A stretch of 64,000 nt of DNA, taken from assembly GCA_009780415.1 (NCBI GenBank), contig WRAC01000001.1:79049-143048 (forward strand), read 5' to 3'. The DNA comes from Defluviitaleaceae bacterium (GTDB lineage: Bacteria; Bacillota; Clostridia; Lachnospirales; WRAX01). Positions 24,115 through 31,921 of this stretch are shown here, piece by piece. A program made the position numbers and the translations under genes. Each line of letters opens with the position of its first letter. Within the stretch, counting starts at the first letter, position 1. The notes below the pieces were generated by a model. That model ran no database searches, was not told the DNA's origin, and saw nothing but the letters and a program-made list of their open reading frames with translations.

Positions 24115-24249
24115 TTATTTATTAGTCTTATCATCTTTCCTGGCTTCTTGTAAAACTTCGTTTATAACATCCGTAACGCCTTCCCAATCCTCTTTCTTGC
24201 AAAGCTTGGCAAGCGCGGAAAACAAGGCGATTATCTCAATCCTGGTCAT
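24115..24249 (-). CDS. 44-residue unknown helical protein
   Basis: Below the ORF-track cutoff. ATG 24249 lies inside the end of the effector-binding protein gene (14-base overlap) with GAGC-type ribosome site weak. The product opens MTRIEIIALFSALAKLCKKE and has a charged helical end. The overlap argues for coupled translation. No function can be given; it resembles in size and opening the small protein at 18358-18525. Confidence 0.45.
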   Translation of the reverse strand: MTRIEIIALFSALAKLCKKEDWEGVTDVINEVLQEARKDDKTNK

Positions 24250-24787
24250 CGTTTGAGCTCCTTTCGTCAGAATCTGCGCTTCCACCACATTCACCTCTTA
24301 TAACAAACCCCACATCCAAAATAACCTTCCTATCCTTATCCGGCTCGGTAAACCGCGGGCAAACAAACCGCTCAAACCACCATTCCCCTGCCTCAAAGCC
24401 CTCCTCTTTAAGCCTTTCTAAGCATTCCGCCTCCCTGCCGTACAATTCAACCTCTTTCCCGTAAATCCAGCACACACCGAACGCGCCCTCGGGAAAGTCA
24501 ACATGTCCGAAGCCCTCGGGTACATCGGTGCCTTCCGGCGTAAACATCCCGATCCAATACTCATAATTCTCATTTTCCCCGCGCATCAAGCCGATGTTCG
24601 CCGCGCTGTCCTCATAGGCGCTTACCCCGCCGGTCCGCTCCTCGATCAAATCAAACCAGCCGTTCACAAACCACTCGCCCCACCTCGTGCCGAACGACTT
24701 GCCAATGCGGTCACCGTTGACGTACCTTTTCCCGATAAACCGCAGCGCGGGAACGTCTTGCCTGTATGCCTTAATGATTTCCGTCAT
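24236..24787 (-). CDS. GyrI-like / effector-binding domain protein
   Basis: About 183 residues. The order VPALRFIGKRYVNGD at the start, WIGMFTPEGTDVPEGFGHVDFP in the middle and the ICWIYG-type strand match the SOUL/GyrI-like effector-binding fold found at the C-terminus of MerR and AraC regulators, here without any DNA-binding domain. Stand-alone versions bind small hydrophobic molecules or hydrolyse them; no catalytic evidence is visible. Start ATG 24787 follows a G-rich site; the ORF-track start is four codons further out. The end is Asp/Ser-rich. It follows pyruvate kinase by 25 bases, so it may share its transcript. Confidence 0.7.
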   Translation of the reverse strand: MTEIIKAYRQDVPALRFIGKRYVNGDRIGKSFGTRWGEWFVNGWFDLIEERTGGVSAYEDSAANIGLMRGENENYEYWIGMFTPEGTDVPEGFGHVDFPEGAFGVCWIYGKEVELYGREAECLERLKEEGFEAGEWWFERFVCPRFTEPDKDRKVILDVGFVIRGECGGSADSDERSSNDDQD

Positions 24788-24812
24788 ATAATCCCCCACC
24801 TAGTCCATTGGA

Positions 24813-26549
24813 CTAGTTCCTGTTATAAACCGTCCCGCAGACCGGGTCAACCGTAATGCTGCTGCCGTCCGAAATCAGCTTCGTCGCGTCCTCCGCGCCC
24901 GTAATCAGCGGAATATCCATCGCCACCGCCGCCGCCGCTATGCCCGACGCGCCGAACTCCTCCTCCGTAACAACCGCGACGGCCCGACGCAGCAGCCGCA
25001 GCGCCTCCTTCGTCGTCTTATCGATAACGATGACGCACCCGTCCACAAACTCCGCGCTTTCCTTGCGCCGGCTGATAACGCAGGCCTTGGAGCCGACGCT
25101 CTGCATCCCGTGGCCCACGCCCTTCACGATGGTATCGCCCAGCACCAGCACCTGCACCATGTTCGTAACCGAACTCTGCTGGGACGACGAGCCCGTCACC
25201 ACGATAATATCGCCCTCCGCCGCGTGCCCGGATTCCAGCACCTTCTCCGCCGCGTTCCTGTAAACCGCGCCGCTTTCCTCGTGGTATTCGCTCAGAAGCG
25301 GCACCACGCCCCAGCTCATCGCCATCTGCTGATACGTCTTAAACTTGGGCGTAACGGCGATAATCCGCACGCAGGGCCGGTACCGCGAAATCATCCGCGC
25401 CGCCGTCCCGTTAACCGTCACCGTAACGATGGCGACCGCTCCCAGGTCATGCGCCGCCGAACAAGCCGCGTGGCTTATCGCGTCGGTGATATTATGCTCG
25501 ATTTTGGCGTTATAACCCCGGAACTGCTCCCTGTAATCAATATTCTCCTCGGTCTGCTGGGCGATCTTCACCATCGTTTTCAGGCTCTCCACCGGGTATT
25601 TCCCGCCCGCCGTCTCGCCGCTCAGCATCAGCGCGCTTGTGCCGTCATAAATCGCGTTCGCGATATCCGTAATCTCGGCCCGCGTCGGCCTTGGGTTATT
25701 AATCATGCTTTCAAGCATATGCGTCGCCGTAATAACCTTCTTGCCCGCCCGGTAACACTTTTTAATCAGCGTTTTCTGTATCCCCGGCAGCTCCTCAAAC
25801 GGGATCTCAACGCCCATGTCGCCCCGCGCCACCATTATCCCGTCACTTACCCTTATAATCTCGTCAATATTTTCAACGCCCTCGGCGTTCTCAATCTTCG
25901 ATATCAGCTGGCACCTGATCGGCCCAAGCCCCGCCAGAAAATTCTGGGCCAGAAAAACGTCCTCCGCCGACCTTACGAAACTAAGCGCGATATAATCCGC
26001 GTCGTTTTCATAGGCAAACGTCAAATCCGCCTTATCCGTCTCGCTCAAATAAGGCATGTCAACGCTGACCCCCGGCAGATTCAAGCTCTTCCTGTTCTTC
26101 AGCTCCCCGCCGTAAATCACGCGGCACAGGATATCGCTGCCCTTAACCTCCTCAACCCTAAGCTCAATCAGCCCGTCGTCAAGCATAACCTTTGTACCCT
26201 TTTCAACGTTCCCCGGCAAACCCTCATAAGTTACCGAAACAATCTCCTTCGTTCCCGGCACGTCCCTTGTAGTCAGCGTAAACTCCGCGCCGACCTCAAG
26301 GTTTACCTTGCCCTTCTCAAACGTCCGCACCCTGATCTCCGGCCCCTTGGTATCCGCCAAAATCGCCACAGGCCGTTTCAGTTCCTCCCTCAGCTTCTTC
26401 AGCGCCTCAATCTTCGCCAGATGCTCGGGATGCGTCCCGTGCGAAAAGTTCAGCCGCGCCACGTTCATCCCGCCCAGTATCAGTTCCCGCATAATTTCCG
26501 GCTTCTCCGACGCCGGCCCTATCGTGCAGATTATTTTGGTTTTATGCAT
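24813..26549 (-). CDS. pyk: Pyruvate kinase with extra C-terminal domain
   Basis: Last step of glycolysis: phosphoenolpyruvate plus ADP to pyruvate plus ATP. Clear marks: the opening TKIICTIGPASEKPEIM, the ISKIENAEGVENIDEI active-site strand with catalytic lysine near residue 220, and MVARGDMGVEIPFEE. At 578 residues it is about 100 longer than the core enzyme; the added C-terminal part (GASGIAAAAVAMDIPLITG then SDGSSITVDPVCG) is the phosphohistidine-swivel-like domain seen in Bacillus-type enzymes. AGGAGG precedes the ATG. A double-hairpin repeat lies directly upstream. Confidence 0.96.
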   Translation of the reverse strand: MHKTKIICTIGPASEKPEIMRELILGGMNVARLNFSHGTHPEHLAKIEALKKLREELKRPVAILADTKGPEIRVRTFEKGKVNLEVGAEFTLTTRDVPGTKEIVSVTYEGLPGNVEKGTKVMLDDGLIELRVEEVKGSDILCRVIYGGELKNRKSLNLPGVSVDMPYLSETDKADLTFAYENDADYIALSFVRSAEDVFLAQNFLAGLGPIRCQLISKIENAEGVENIDEIIRVSDGIMVARGDMGVEIPFEELPGIQKTLIKKCYRAGKKVITATHMLESMINNPRPTRAEITDIANAIYDGTSALMLSGETAGGKYPVESLKTMVKIAQQTEENIDYREQFRGYNAKIEHNITDAISHAACSAAHDLGAVAIVTVTVNGTAARMISRYRPCVRIIAVTPKFKTYQQMAMSWGVVPLLSEYHEESGAVYRNAAEKVLESGHAAEGDIIVVTGSSSQQSSVTNMVQVLVLGDTIVKGVGHGMQSVGSKACVISRRKESAEFVDGCVIVIDKTTKEALRLLRRAVAVVTEEEFGASGIAAAAVAMDIPLITGAEDATKLISDGSSITVDPVCGTVYNRN

Positions 26550-26564
26550 GTTTTAACCTCCTAA

Positions 26565-26646
26565 AGACCTTGAGGGCACCGCCCCTGTACGCCCGCTTTT
26601 TGGGCGTACGGCTCCCGCAAGGAGCTTCGCCCCTTGACCCTTCTGT
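26565..26646. repeat. Double-hairpin repeat, copy 3 (reversed, enlarged hairpin)
   Basis: Reverse copy of the repeat at 13795. One hairpin is replaced by GTACGCCC-GCTTTTT-GGGCGTAC, while the outer GACCTTGAGGGC and GGGGCGAAGC-type arms are kept. It lies just upstream of the pyruvate kinase ribosome site, in the 5' leader. Confidence 0.8.
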
Positions 26647-26710
26647 TTTAATATAGATTATATATTATAGCAAGGTGATTTACAATTTTTATTTTACACT
26701 GAAAAAGGAC

Positions 26711-26739
26711 TTGCGTAATTGTTATATCCGGCGTATAAT
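26711..26739 (+). promoter_or_regulatory. Promoter of the antitoxin RNA
   Basis: TTGCGT and TATAAT with a 17-base spacer on the plus strand, reading toward the toxin gene's 3' end. Confidence 0.7.
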
Positions 26740-26745
26740 GGGGAT

Positions 26746-26925
26746 AGAATAAAGTCGGGGGAACGTGTCACCGCTCCCCCTGTCCATTGGCCGCGTTAAA
26801 TTCTGGATTTAACCATGTCATTGGACCGGCACTTACCGCATTGACGGTTAGGCTTGCACAACTATTTAATTGAAAATAGTCGCGACACCCTTCCATAAGA
26901 GGCGCGGCTATTTTCCTTTTCTGTC
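26746..26925 (+). ncRNA. Antisense antitoxin RNA of a type I toxin-antitoxin pair
   Basis: Predicted from a good promoter at 26711-26739 to the shared terminator at 26872-26915. The RNA is about 180 bases, has no open frame of its own, and folds into hairpins including GGGGGAACG...CGCTCCCCC and a long GTCCATTG-CATTGGAC arm. Its 3' end is complementary to the end of the toxin message, so pairing of the two tails would block the toxin mRNA, as in txpA/ratA and fst systems. The ends are inferred, not observed. Confidence 0.65.
26872..26915. terminator. Shared bidirectional terminator of toxin and antitoxin
   Basis: GAAAATAGTCGCG pairs with CGCGGCTATTTTC across 18 bases, with T-rich sequence after it in the plus direction (CTTTTCTG). 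It covers the toxin stop codon on the minus strand. Confidence 0.75.
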
Positions 26926-26997
26926 AACGTATACCAGCAAAGCCACAAGGAACAAGCCCGCTGTAAATAATATCATTAATATCTCATACGTGGACAC
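26908..26997 (-). CDS. Hol_Tox-type (holin-like) membrane toxin, 29 residues
   Basis: Missed by the ORF track because of size. It starts at GTG 26997, seven bases after GGGAGGGTG. The peptide begins (M)STYEILMILFTAGLFLVALL and ends DRKGK: a short polar start, one hydrophobic span and a basic tail. This is the pattern of the putative holin-like toxin family, small peptides that depolarise the host membrane when overproduced. Together with its own consensus-spaced promoter at 27103, a convergent antisense RNA and a shared terminator, it forms a complete type I toxin-antitoxin locus on the chromosome between pyruvate kinase and a sugar kinase. Confidence 0.88.
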   Translation of the reverse strand: MSTYEILMILFTAGLFLVALLVYVDRKGK

Positions 26998-27102
26998 GCT
27001 TATCACCCTCCCTTCCGGTTGGATTTGGTTTTTCAACCATCACCGCCTTTCGGGATGTGCAAGCTGGGAATTAACCGCCCTATGCGTTCATGCGTAGTGA
27101 AA

Positions 27103-27131
27103 TTATAACACGTATATAAAATTAATACAAC
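27103..27131 (-). promoter_or_regulatory. Promoter of the toxin gene
   Basis: TTGTAT and TATAAT, 17 bases apart, on the minus strand. It leaves a leader of about 95 bases with GGCGG...CCGGAAGG segments that can fold and may hold back toxin translation. Confidence 0.75.
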
Positions 27132-27188
27132 TCGTAATAACCGTTAAAATCCTCATTTGCACAATGGTGCTGTAAATCAAGTGAGTTT

Positions 27189-27271
27189 AACCACGAAATA
27201 CACGAAAAAAGAAAATTAAAAAATCGAAATGCTGATGCGTCATGTTCATTGATTTCGTGTGTTTCGTGGTT
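27189..27271. repeat. Inverted repeat, 19-base arms
   Basis: AACCACGAAATACACGAAA pairs with TTTCGTGTGTTTCGTGGTT (one mismatch), 45 bases apart. It lies in the gap between the toxin promoter and the sugar kinase promoter. Similar AACCACGAA arms are a common dispersed repeat in environmental genomes; no coding content. Confidence 0.75.
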
Positions 27272-27333
27272 CATGTCTTTTGTCTTTGTGAAGATAGCAA
27301 CACTGTACAAATGAGGAATTTAACCGTTTACAC

Positions 27334-27362
27334 TGGACAAAAATCCCAAAATCAATTAAAAT
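27334..27362 (+). promoter_or_regulatory. Probable promoter of the sugar kinase gene
   Basis: TGGACA and TAAAAT with a 17-base spacer, 17 bases before the ATG. No operator is obvious. Confidence 0.6.
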
Positions 27363-27378
27363 ATACACGGGTGATTTT

Positions 27379-28851
27379 ATGAATGTTGTACTTGCCATAG
27401 ACCTCGGCGCATCCAGCGGACGCGCCATGCTGTGCTTTTACGAGGACGGGAGGTTCCGCCTTCAGGAGGCCCACCGCTTTGAAAACATCCCCATAACGCG
27501 GGACGGGCGTCTGATGTGGGATTATAAAACGCTTCTGCGCGAGGTTAAAACCGGCATGAAGAAAGCTTCCGGGGTTACACATATCGACAGTGTCGGCATA
27601 GACACCTGGGGCGTGGATTTCGCGCTGGTTACGAAAGACGGCGAAATATTGGAGGGCCCCGCCCACTACCGCGACACGCGCAAAAACGGCATAAGCGAGG
27701 AAGTGTTCAAAGACGTTCCCCCCGAATTTATCTACCGGCGCACAGGCATCCAATTTATGGAAATAAATACGTTATACCAATTATACGCGCTGAAAAGGGA
27801 CAGGCCGGAGCTGTTCGGCCAAGACCTGCGGCTCCTTATGATGCCGGATTTGCTGGGCTGGTCGCTTACGGGCAAATTCTGCGCCGAGATCAGCATCGCA
27901 TCCACCTCAAACCTAGTGGACCCCTATTTCAAGCAATGGGACAACGGCCTCACGGACAAACTGGGCCTGGGCCCTATTATCCCCTGGTTCCAGAACATCG
28001 TACATCCCGGCACCGAACTGGGAGCCGTAAAACCCGAAATCCTTGAGGAGCTGGGCCTGCCTGACATGCGCGTCATTTCCGTGGCGGGGCACGACACCGC
28101 CAGCGCCGTGGCCGCCGTCCCCTACAACCCCGAAAACACGCTGTTCCTGTCCAGCGGCACATGGAACCTGATCGGCGCGGAGCTGGACGGGCCCGTCCGC
28201 TCCGCCGAATCCGCCGCCGCCAACGTATCCAACGAAATCGGCTATGGCGGCAAGATAAGGTTCTTGAAAAACGTAACCGGATTCTGGCTGGTTCAGCAGG
28301 CGCGCGAAACCTTCCGCGCCCAGGGCAAAAGCCTTGATTATGCCGCTTTAGAGAGCTTGGCCCTCGAATCCGCGGCTTTACGGCATTTTATTGACCCGGA
28401 CAATCCGGATGTCGCAAGTCCCTGCGACATGCCCGCGCAAATCCGCGCCTGCTGCCGAAGAACAAACCAATCCGTCCCCGAATCCGACGCGGCCCTGATG
28501 CGCTGCATCTACGACAGCCTTGCGCTGAAACTCCGCATGGCGGCGGAAAGCCTTGAAACAAACAGCGGCAAAACCTTCGGCGCGATCCACCTTGTAGGCG
28601 GCGGCACCCAATCCGCCCTCCTATGCCAAACCATAGCGGACATAACGCGCAAACGCGTGGACTCAGGCCCCGTGGAAGCCACGGCCCTGGGCAACGCCGC
28701 CGCCCAGTTCATAGCAAACGGCACGCTCAAAGACATAGGTGAAGCCCGCCGCGTAATCCGCGAAAGCTTTGACATTAAGCAATACAATCCGGCCATACCG
28801 CACGAAACCGCCGAAATCGCATACACTCGGTTCAAAGCGCTAATCATATAA
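27379..28851 (+). CDS. FGGY sugar kinase, rhamnulokinase / L-fuculokinase type
   Basis: A 490-residue kinase of the FGGY group, which phosphorylates a ketodeoxysugar with ATP. The opening VLAIDLGASSGRAML is the phosphate-1 motif, IDTWGVDFAL and SVAGHDTASAVAAV lie in the middle, and VGGGTQSALLCQTIAD near 405 is the adenosine motif. Sequence is closest to the RhaB branch, but the next gene is L-fucose isomerase, so in this organism it probably acts on L-fuculose. The class II aldolase and a transporter expected for the pathway are not in the window. Confidence 0.88.
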   Translation: MNVVLAIDLGASSGRAMLCFYEDGRFRLQEAHRFENIPITRDGRLMWDYKTLLREVKTGMKKASGVTHIDSVGIDTWGVDFALVTKDGEILEGPAHYRDTRKNGISEEVFKDVPPEFIYRRTGIQFMEINTLYQLYALKRDRPELFGQDLRLLMMPDLLGWSLTGKFCAEISIASTSNLVDPYFKQWDNGLTDKLGLGPIIPWFQNIVHPGTELGAVKPEILEELGLPDMRVISVAGHDTASAVAAVPYNPENTLFLSSGTWNLIGAELDGPVRSAESAAANVSNEIGYGGKIRFLKNVTGFWLVQQARETFRAQGKSLDYAALESLALESAALRHFIDPDNPDVASPCDMPAQIRACCRRTNQSVPESDAALMRCIYDSLALKLRMAAESLETNSGKTFGAIHLVGGGTQSALLCQTIADITRKRVDSGPVEATALGNAAAQFIANGTLKDIGEARRVIRESFDIKQYNPAIPHETAEIAYTRFKALII

Positions 28852-28925
28852 TCCAAAAACGAAAGGGTCAAGGGACGAATGTCCCTTGCGGGGGTTTGGG
28901 GGCGGCGCCCCCAAGGTCTTAACTT
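28852..28925. repeat. Double-hairpin repeat, copy 4
   Basis: GGTCAAGGGACGAATGTCCC then TTGGGGGCGGCGCCCCCAA and GGTCTT. Compared with copy 2 both stems have changed bases on both sides, keeping the pairing. It lies between kinase and isomerase genes. Confidence 0.9.
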
Positions 28926-28942
28926 TATAAGGAGGAACCCGA

Positions 28943-30727
28943 ATGACTTACCCAAAAATCGGCATAAGGCCGACGATAGACGGGCGCTGGGGCGGCGTCC
29001 GCGAAGGCCTGGAAGCGAAGACGATGGCGATGGCGAAATCCGCTGAGGAGCTGATAACGTCGACATTACGTTATCCGGACGGCACGCCCGTGCAATGCGT
29101 GGTGAACCCGGGCACGATAGGCGGCGGCGCGGAAGCCGCGAAATGCGAGGATTTCTTCGCCGCGAACAACGTAACGGCAACGCTGACGGTCACGCCCTGC
29201 TGGTGCTACGGGTCGGAGACCTTCGACATGAACCCGTCTACGGTCAAGGCGGTGTGGGGCTTCAACGGAACGGAGCGCCCCGGCGCGGTTTACCTTGCCG
29301 CCGTAATGAGCGCGTACGCCCAGAAAGGCCTGCCCGCGTTCAGCATCTACGGGCGCGACGTGCAGGATCTGGACGATAACTCGATCCCGCCGGACGTTAG
29401 GGAGAAGCTGCTGGATTTCGCCAAATGCGCGATAGCGGTGGGCTGGATGAGGAACAAGAGCTACGTGAACTTAGGCGGCGTAAGCATGGGCATCGCGGGC
29501 AGTTACTGCAACGAGAGCTTTTTCCAGAAATATCTGGGGATCCGCGCGGAATGGGTGGACCTGACGGAGCTGTTAAGGCGCGTAAACCTTGAGATTTATG
29601 ACGAGGACGAGTACGAGAAGGCGTTTAACTGGATACAGGCGAAGTGCAAAGAGGGCTTTGACGTAAACGCGGGGAAGGAACTGCCGTGCGTCATAACGAA
29701 ATCCAAGTATGTCCCGGCTGATCAGGACTGGGCGTTTATCGCCAAGATGACGGTTATCGTCAAGGACATCCTGTTCGGCAACCCCAAACTGGCGGAGCTG
29801 GGCTGGCACGAGGAAGCGCTGGGCAAAAACGCCGTGGCCGGCGGGTTCCAGGGACAAAGGCACTGGACGGACTGGCTGCCGAACGGCGACTTTACCGAGG
29901 CGATACTGGCCTCAACGTTCGACTGGAACGGCGCGCGCGAACCCGTGGCGTTCGCAACCGAGAACGACACGCTGAACGGCGCCGCGATGCTGTTCGGGAA
30001 GCTTGTGAGTGACACCGCGCCCTGCTTCCACGACGTGCGTACATACTGGAGCCCGGAGGCCGCGGAGCGCGTTTCCGGCAAAAAGCCGGAGGGCAAGGCC
30101 GGGGCCGGTTTCATACATCTGATAAACAGCGGCGCGACGGCGCTGGACGGCACGGGCGCGGCAAAGGACGCGGAGGGCAGGGGCTGCATGAAGCCCTTCT
30201 GGGAAATGAGCGAGGCGGATATCGACGCATGTACGGAAGCGACGCTTTGGTGCCGCGCGAACTACGAATATTTCCGCGGCGGCGGCTATTCCAGCAACTT
30301 TAAAAACGCGGCGGAAATGCCCGTAACCCTGCTGCGCGTGAACATTATCGACGGCGTTGGCCCCGTACTCCAAATCGCACAGGGACACACCGTGAGCCTG
30401 AACGACCACACCCACAAAACAATCGACCTGCGCACGGACCGCACATGGCCCACTACATGGTTCGTGCCGGAGCTGACGGGCAGCGGCCCGTTCACGGATG
30501 TCTACAGCGTAATGGCGGCATGGGGCGCGAACCACGGCGTCACGGTCTACGGCCACGTGGGCGCGCGCCTGATAACCCTGGCCAGCATGCTCCGCATCCC
30601 CGTATCCATGTGCAACGTCCCCGCCGATAAATTCTTCCGCCCCCACGTCTGGGCCGCATACGGCACGTACGACACACAAGCCGCCGACTACAAAGCCTGC
30701 GAAACCTACGGCCCGCTCTATAAATAA
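28943..30727 (+). CDS. fucI: L-fucose isomerase
   Basis: Converts L-fucose to L-fuculose in the cytoplasm, needing Mn2+. Its opening YPKIGIRPTIDGRWGGVRE is the family signature. The metal-binding glutamate and aspartate fall in the AFNWIQAKCKEGFDVNAGK and FGKLVSDTAPCFHDVRTYW sections, with a late histidine in GANHGVTVYGHVGA. Length 594 is normal. AAGGAGG precedes the ATG. It follows the sugar kinase with a hairpin repeat between them; both are on the plus strand and are likely co-transcribed. Confidence 0.96.
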   Translation: MTYPKIGIRPTIDGRWGGVREGLEAKTMAMAKSAEELITSTLRYPDGTPVQCVVNPGTIGGGAEAAKCEDFFAANNVTATLTVTPCWCYGSETFDMNPSTVKAVWGFNGTERPGAVYLAAVMSAYAQKGLPAFSIYGRDVQDLDDNSIPPDVREKLLDFAKCAIAVGWMRNKSYVNLGGVSMGIAGSYCNESFFQKYLGIRAEWVDLTELLRRVNLEIYDEDEYEKAFNWIQAKCKEGFDVNAGKELPCVITKSKYVPADQDWAFIAKMTVIVKDILFGNPKLAELGWHEEALGKNAVAGGFQGQRHWTDWLPNGDFTEAILASTFDWNGAREPVAFATENDTLNGAAMLFGKLVSDTAPCFHDVRTYWSPEAAERVSGKKPEGKAGAGFIHLINSGATALDGTGAAKDAEGRGCMKPFWEMSEADIDACTEATLWCRANYEYFRGGGYSSNFKNAAEMPVTLLRVNIIDGVGPVLQIAQGHTVSLNDHTHKTIDLRTDRTWPTTWFVPELTGSGPFTDVYSVMAAWGANHGVTVYGHVGARLITLASMLRIPVSMCNVPADKFFRPHVWAAYGTYDTQAADYKACETYGPLYK

Positions 30728-30744
30728 AAACAATCGCTTACCGC

Positions 30745-30769
30745 AGGGGCGGGCCCGGTGTCCGCCCCT
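30745..30769 (+). terminator. Hairpin after L-fucose isomerase
   Basis: AGGGGCGG and CCGCCCCT pair across nine bases, 18 bases after the stop codon. T tract weak. Confidence 0.5.
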
Positions 30770-30874
30770 TACTCAACTTCAATTCAACTTTTTCCCGAAA
30801 AACACAACTATTTCCGTATGGTTAAACCCCCAAATTACTGTTAATATTAACTCATCCGGCAAAGGAGGAGTTTT

Positions 30875-31711
30875 ATGATAGACAACATCAGCGCAGGCGG
30901 CCAAATCCTGCTGCTGCGCAAACGTAAGGGCTTTACGCAGGAGGAGCTGGCGGACAGGCTGGGTATCACCGCCCAGGCAATCAGCAAATGGGAAAACGGC
31001 CACGCGCTGCCGGAAACCGCGCTGCTCCCGTTATTGGCGAAGCTCTTGGACAGTACAATCGACGCGATACTGATGCCCGTTACCGTTAAAGAGGGCGACA
31101 TAATGTCCTTCGGCAGCTATCAATGGCGCGTTTTGCAGGTAAACGAAGGCGGCGCCCTGATAATCACGGAAACAACCATCGGCAAGGCACCCTTCCACGA
31201 CAGCCACACCGGCGTCACATGGGAGAAATGCAGCCTGCGCAAATACCTGAACGGGGAGTTTTGCGACAAGTTTACGGACGCGGAGAAATCCCGGATAATA
31301 AAGACAAAGCTGAGCGACCGCGACAACCCCTGGTACGGCGTAAGCTGCGGCGACCCGACATTTGACAGGATATTTCTGCTGAGCTACGACGAAGTAATCC
31401 GGTATTTCGGCGACAGCGGCGATATGCGAGGCAAAAAGGGCTGGTTCTGGGCGGAGGAAGATAAAATCGCGCCCGCTGACTGCACTTGCCGCCTTAAATA
31501 CGGCGACTGCATTTTCGACCAATTCAACGATGCCCGCAAAGTCCGGAGTTTAAGGGGCGACGACGACTGGTGGTGGCTGCGCTCCCCCGGAGGGTATGGC
31601 ATGCACACCGCCGGCTCAATCGGCTACTTCGGCGAGCTGTTCCTTTGCGGCGACGATGCCTGCAGGGTGGACGGCGGCGTTCGTCCGGCCCTGTGGCTCA
31701 GCATACAGTAA
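30875..31711 (+). CDS. XRE-family HTH protein with DUF6273 domain
   Basis: A 278-residue protein. Residues 10-62 are a Cro/CI-type helix-turn-helix (FTQEELADRLGITAQAISKWENG). From about residue 75 a DUF6273 domain follows, recognised by FGSYQWRVLQV, WEKCSLRKYLNGEF, WWWLRSPGGYG and the end RPALWLSIQ. This second domain is usually found on surface or secreted proteins of gut Firmicutes; joined to a DNA-binding domain it presumably senses a ligand or protein. AAAGGAGG precedes the ATG. No target operator was identified. Confidence 0.85.
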   Translation: MIDNISAGGQILLLRKRKGFTQEELADRLGITAQAISKWENGHALPETALLPLLAKLLDSTIDAILMPVTVKEGDIMSFGSYQWRVLQVNEGGALIITETTIGKAPFHDSHTGVTWEKCSLRKYLNGEFCDKFTDAEKSRIIKTKLSDRDNPWYGVSCGDPTFDRIFLLSYDEVIRYFGDSGDMRGKKGWFWAEEDKIAPADCTCRLKYGDCIFDQFNDARKVRSLRGDDDWWWLRSPGGYGMHTAGSIGYFGELFLCGDDACRVDGGVRPALWLSIQ

Positions 31712-31794
31712 AATGGAGGCTTGAAAAGGTTACATAAAATCCATATAGTTTAGTCTCATATAAAAACGGCGGTGTATTGGCAAGATACACAGCC

Positions 31795-31840
31795 CACAGA
31801 TTGTTGACAAACGACGGTTTCGGGCGATCACAGATCGCCC
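31795..31840. repeat. Dispersed repeat with hairpin, copy A
   Basis: CAGATTGTTGACAAACGACGG followed by TTTCGGGCGATCACAGATCGCCC. The first ~37 bases recur reversed at 63150-63186; GGGCGATC-ACA-GATCGCCC is a perfect hairpin. It lies in the 210-base gap after the DUF6273 gene. Confidence 0.8.
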
Positions 31841-31884
31841 CTACGAAGTTCGCCTGATAAAAAATATATTTTGCCGGCAGTCTG

Positions 31885-31920
31885 ACGCCTATCGGAGTAT
31901 TATATCCGGCAGGCGTTTTT
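31885..31920 (+). terminator. Terminator in a convergent gap
   Basis: ACGCCT and AGGCGT followed by TTTTT; GCCGG/CCGGC give a second possible pairing. It lies between converging genes. Confidence 0.5.
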
Positions 31921-31921
31921 C

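Noticed and set aside
25110-26564. 484-codon plus-strand ORF opposite pyruvate kinase
   Set aside because: Shadow of the GC-rich pyk gene: no ribosome site, arginine/histidine-rich composition, and the opposite strand carries all catalytic motifs.
26870-27097. 75-codon plus-strand ORF over the toxin locus
   Set aside because: Lies opposite the toxin gene and across its leader; no ribosome site. The real coding strand is minus.
27379-28851. Naming the kinase rhaB
   Set aside because: The neighbour is fucI and no rhamnose isomerase or aldolase is present, so the symbol would over-state the substrate.
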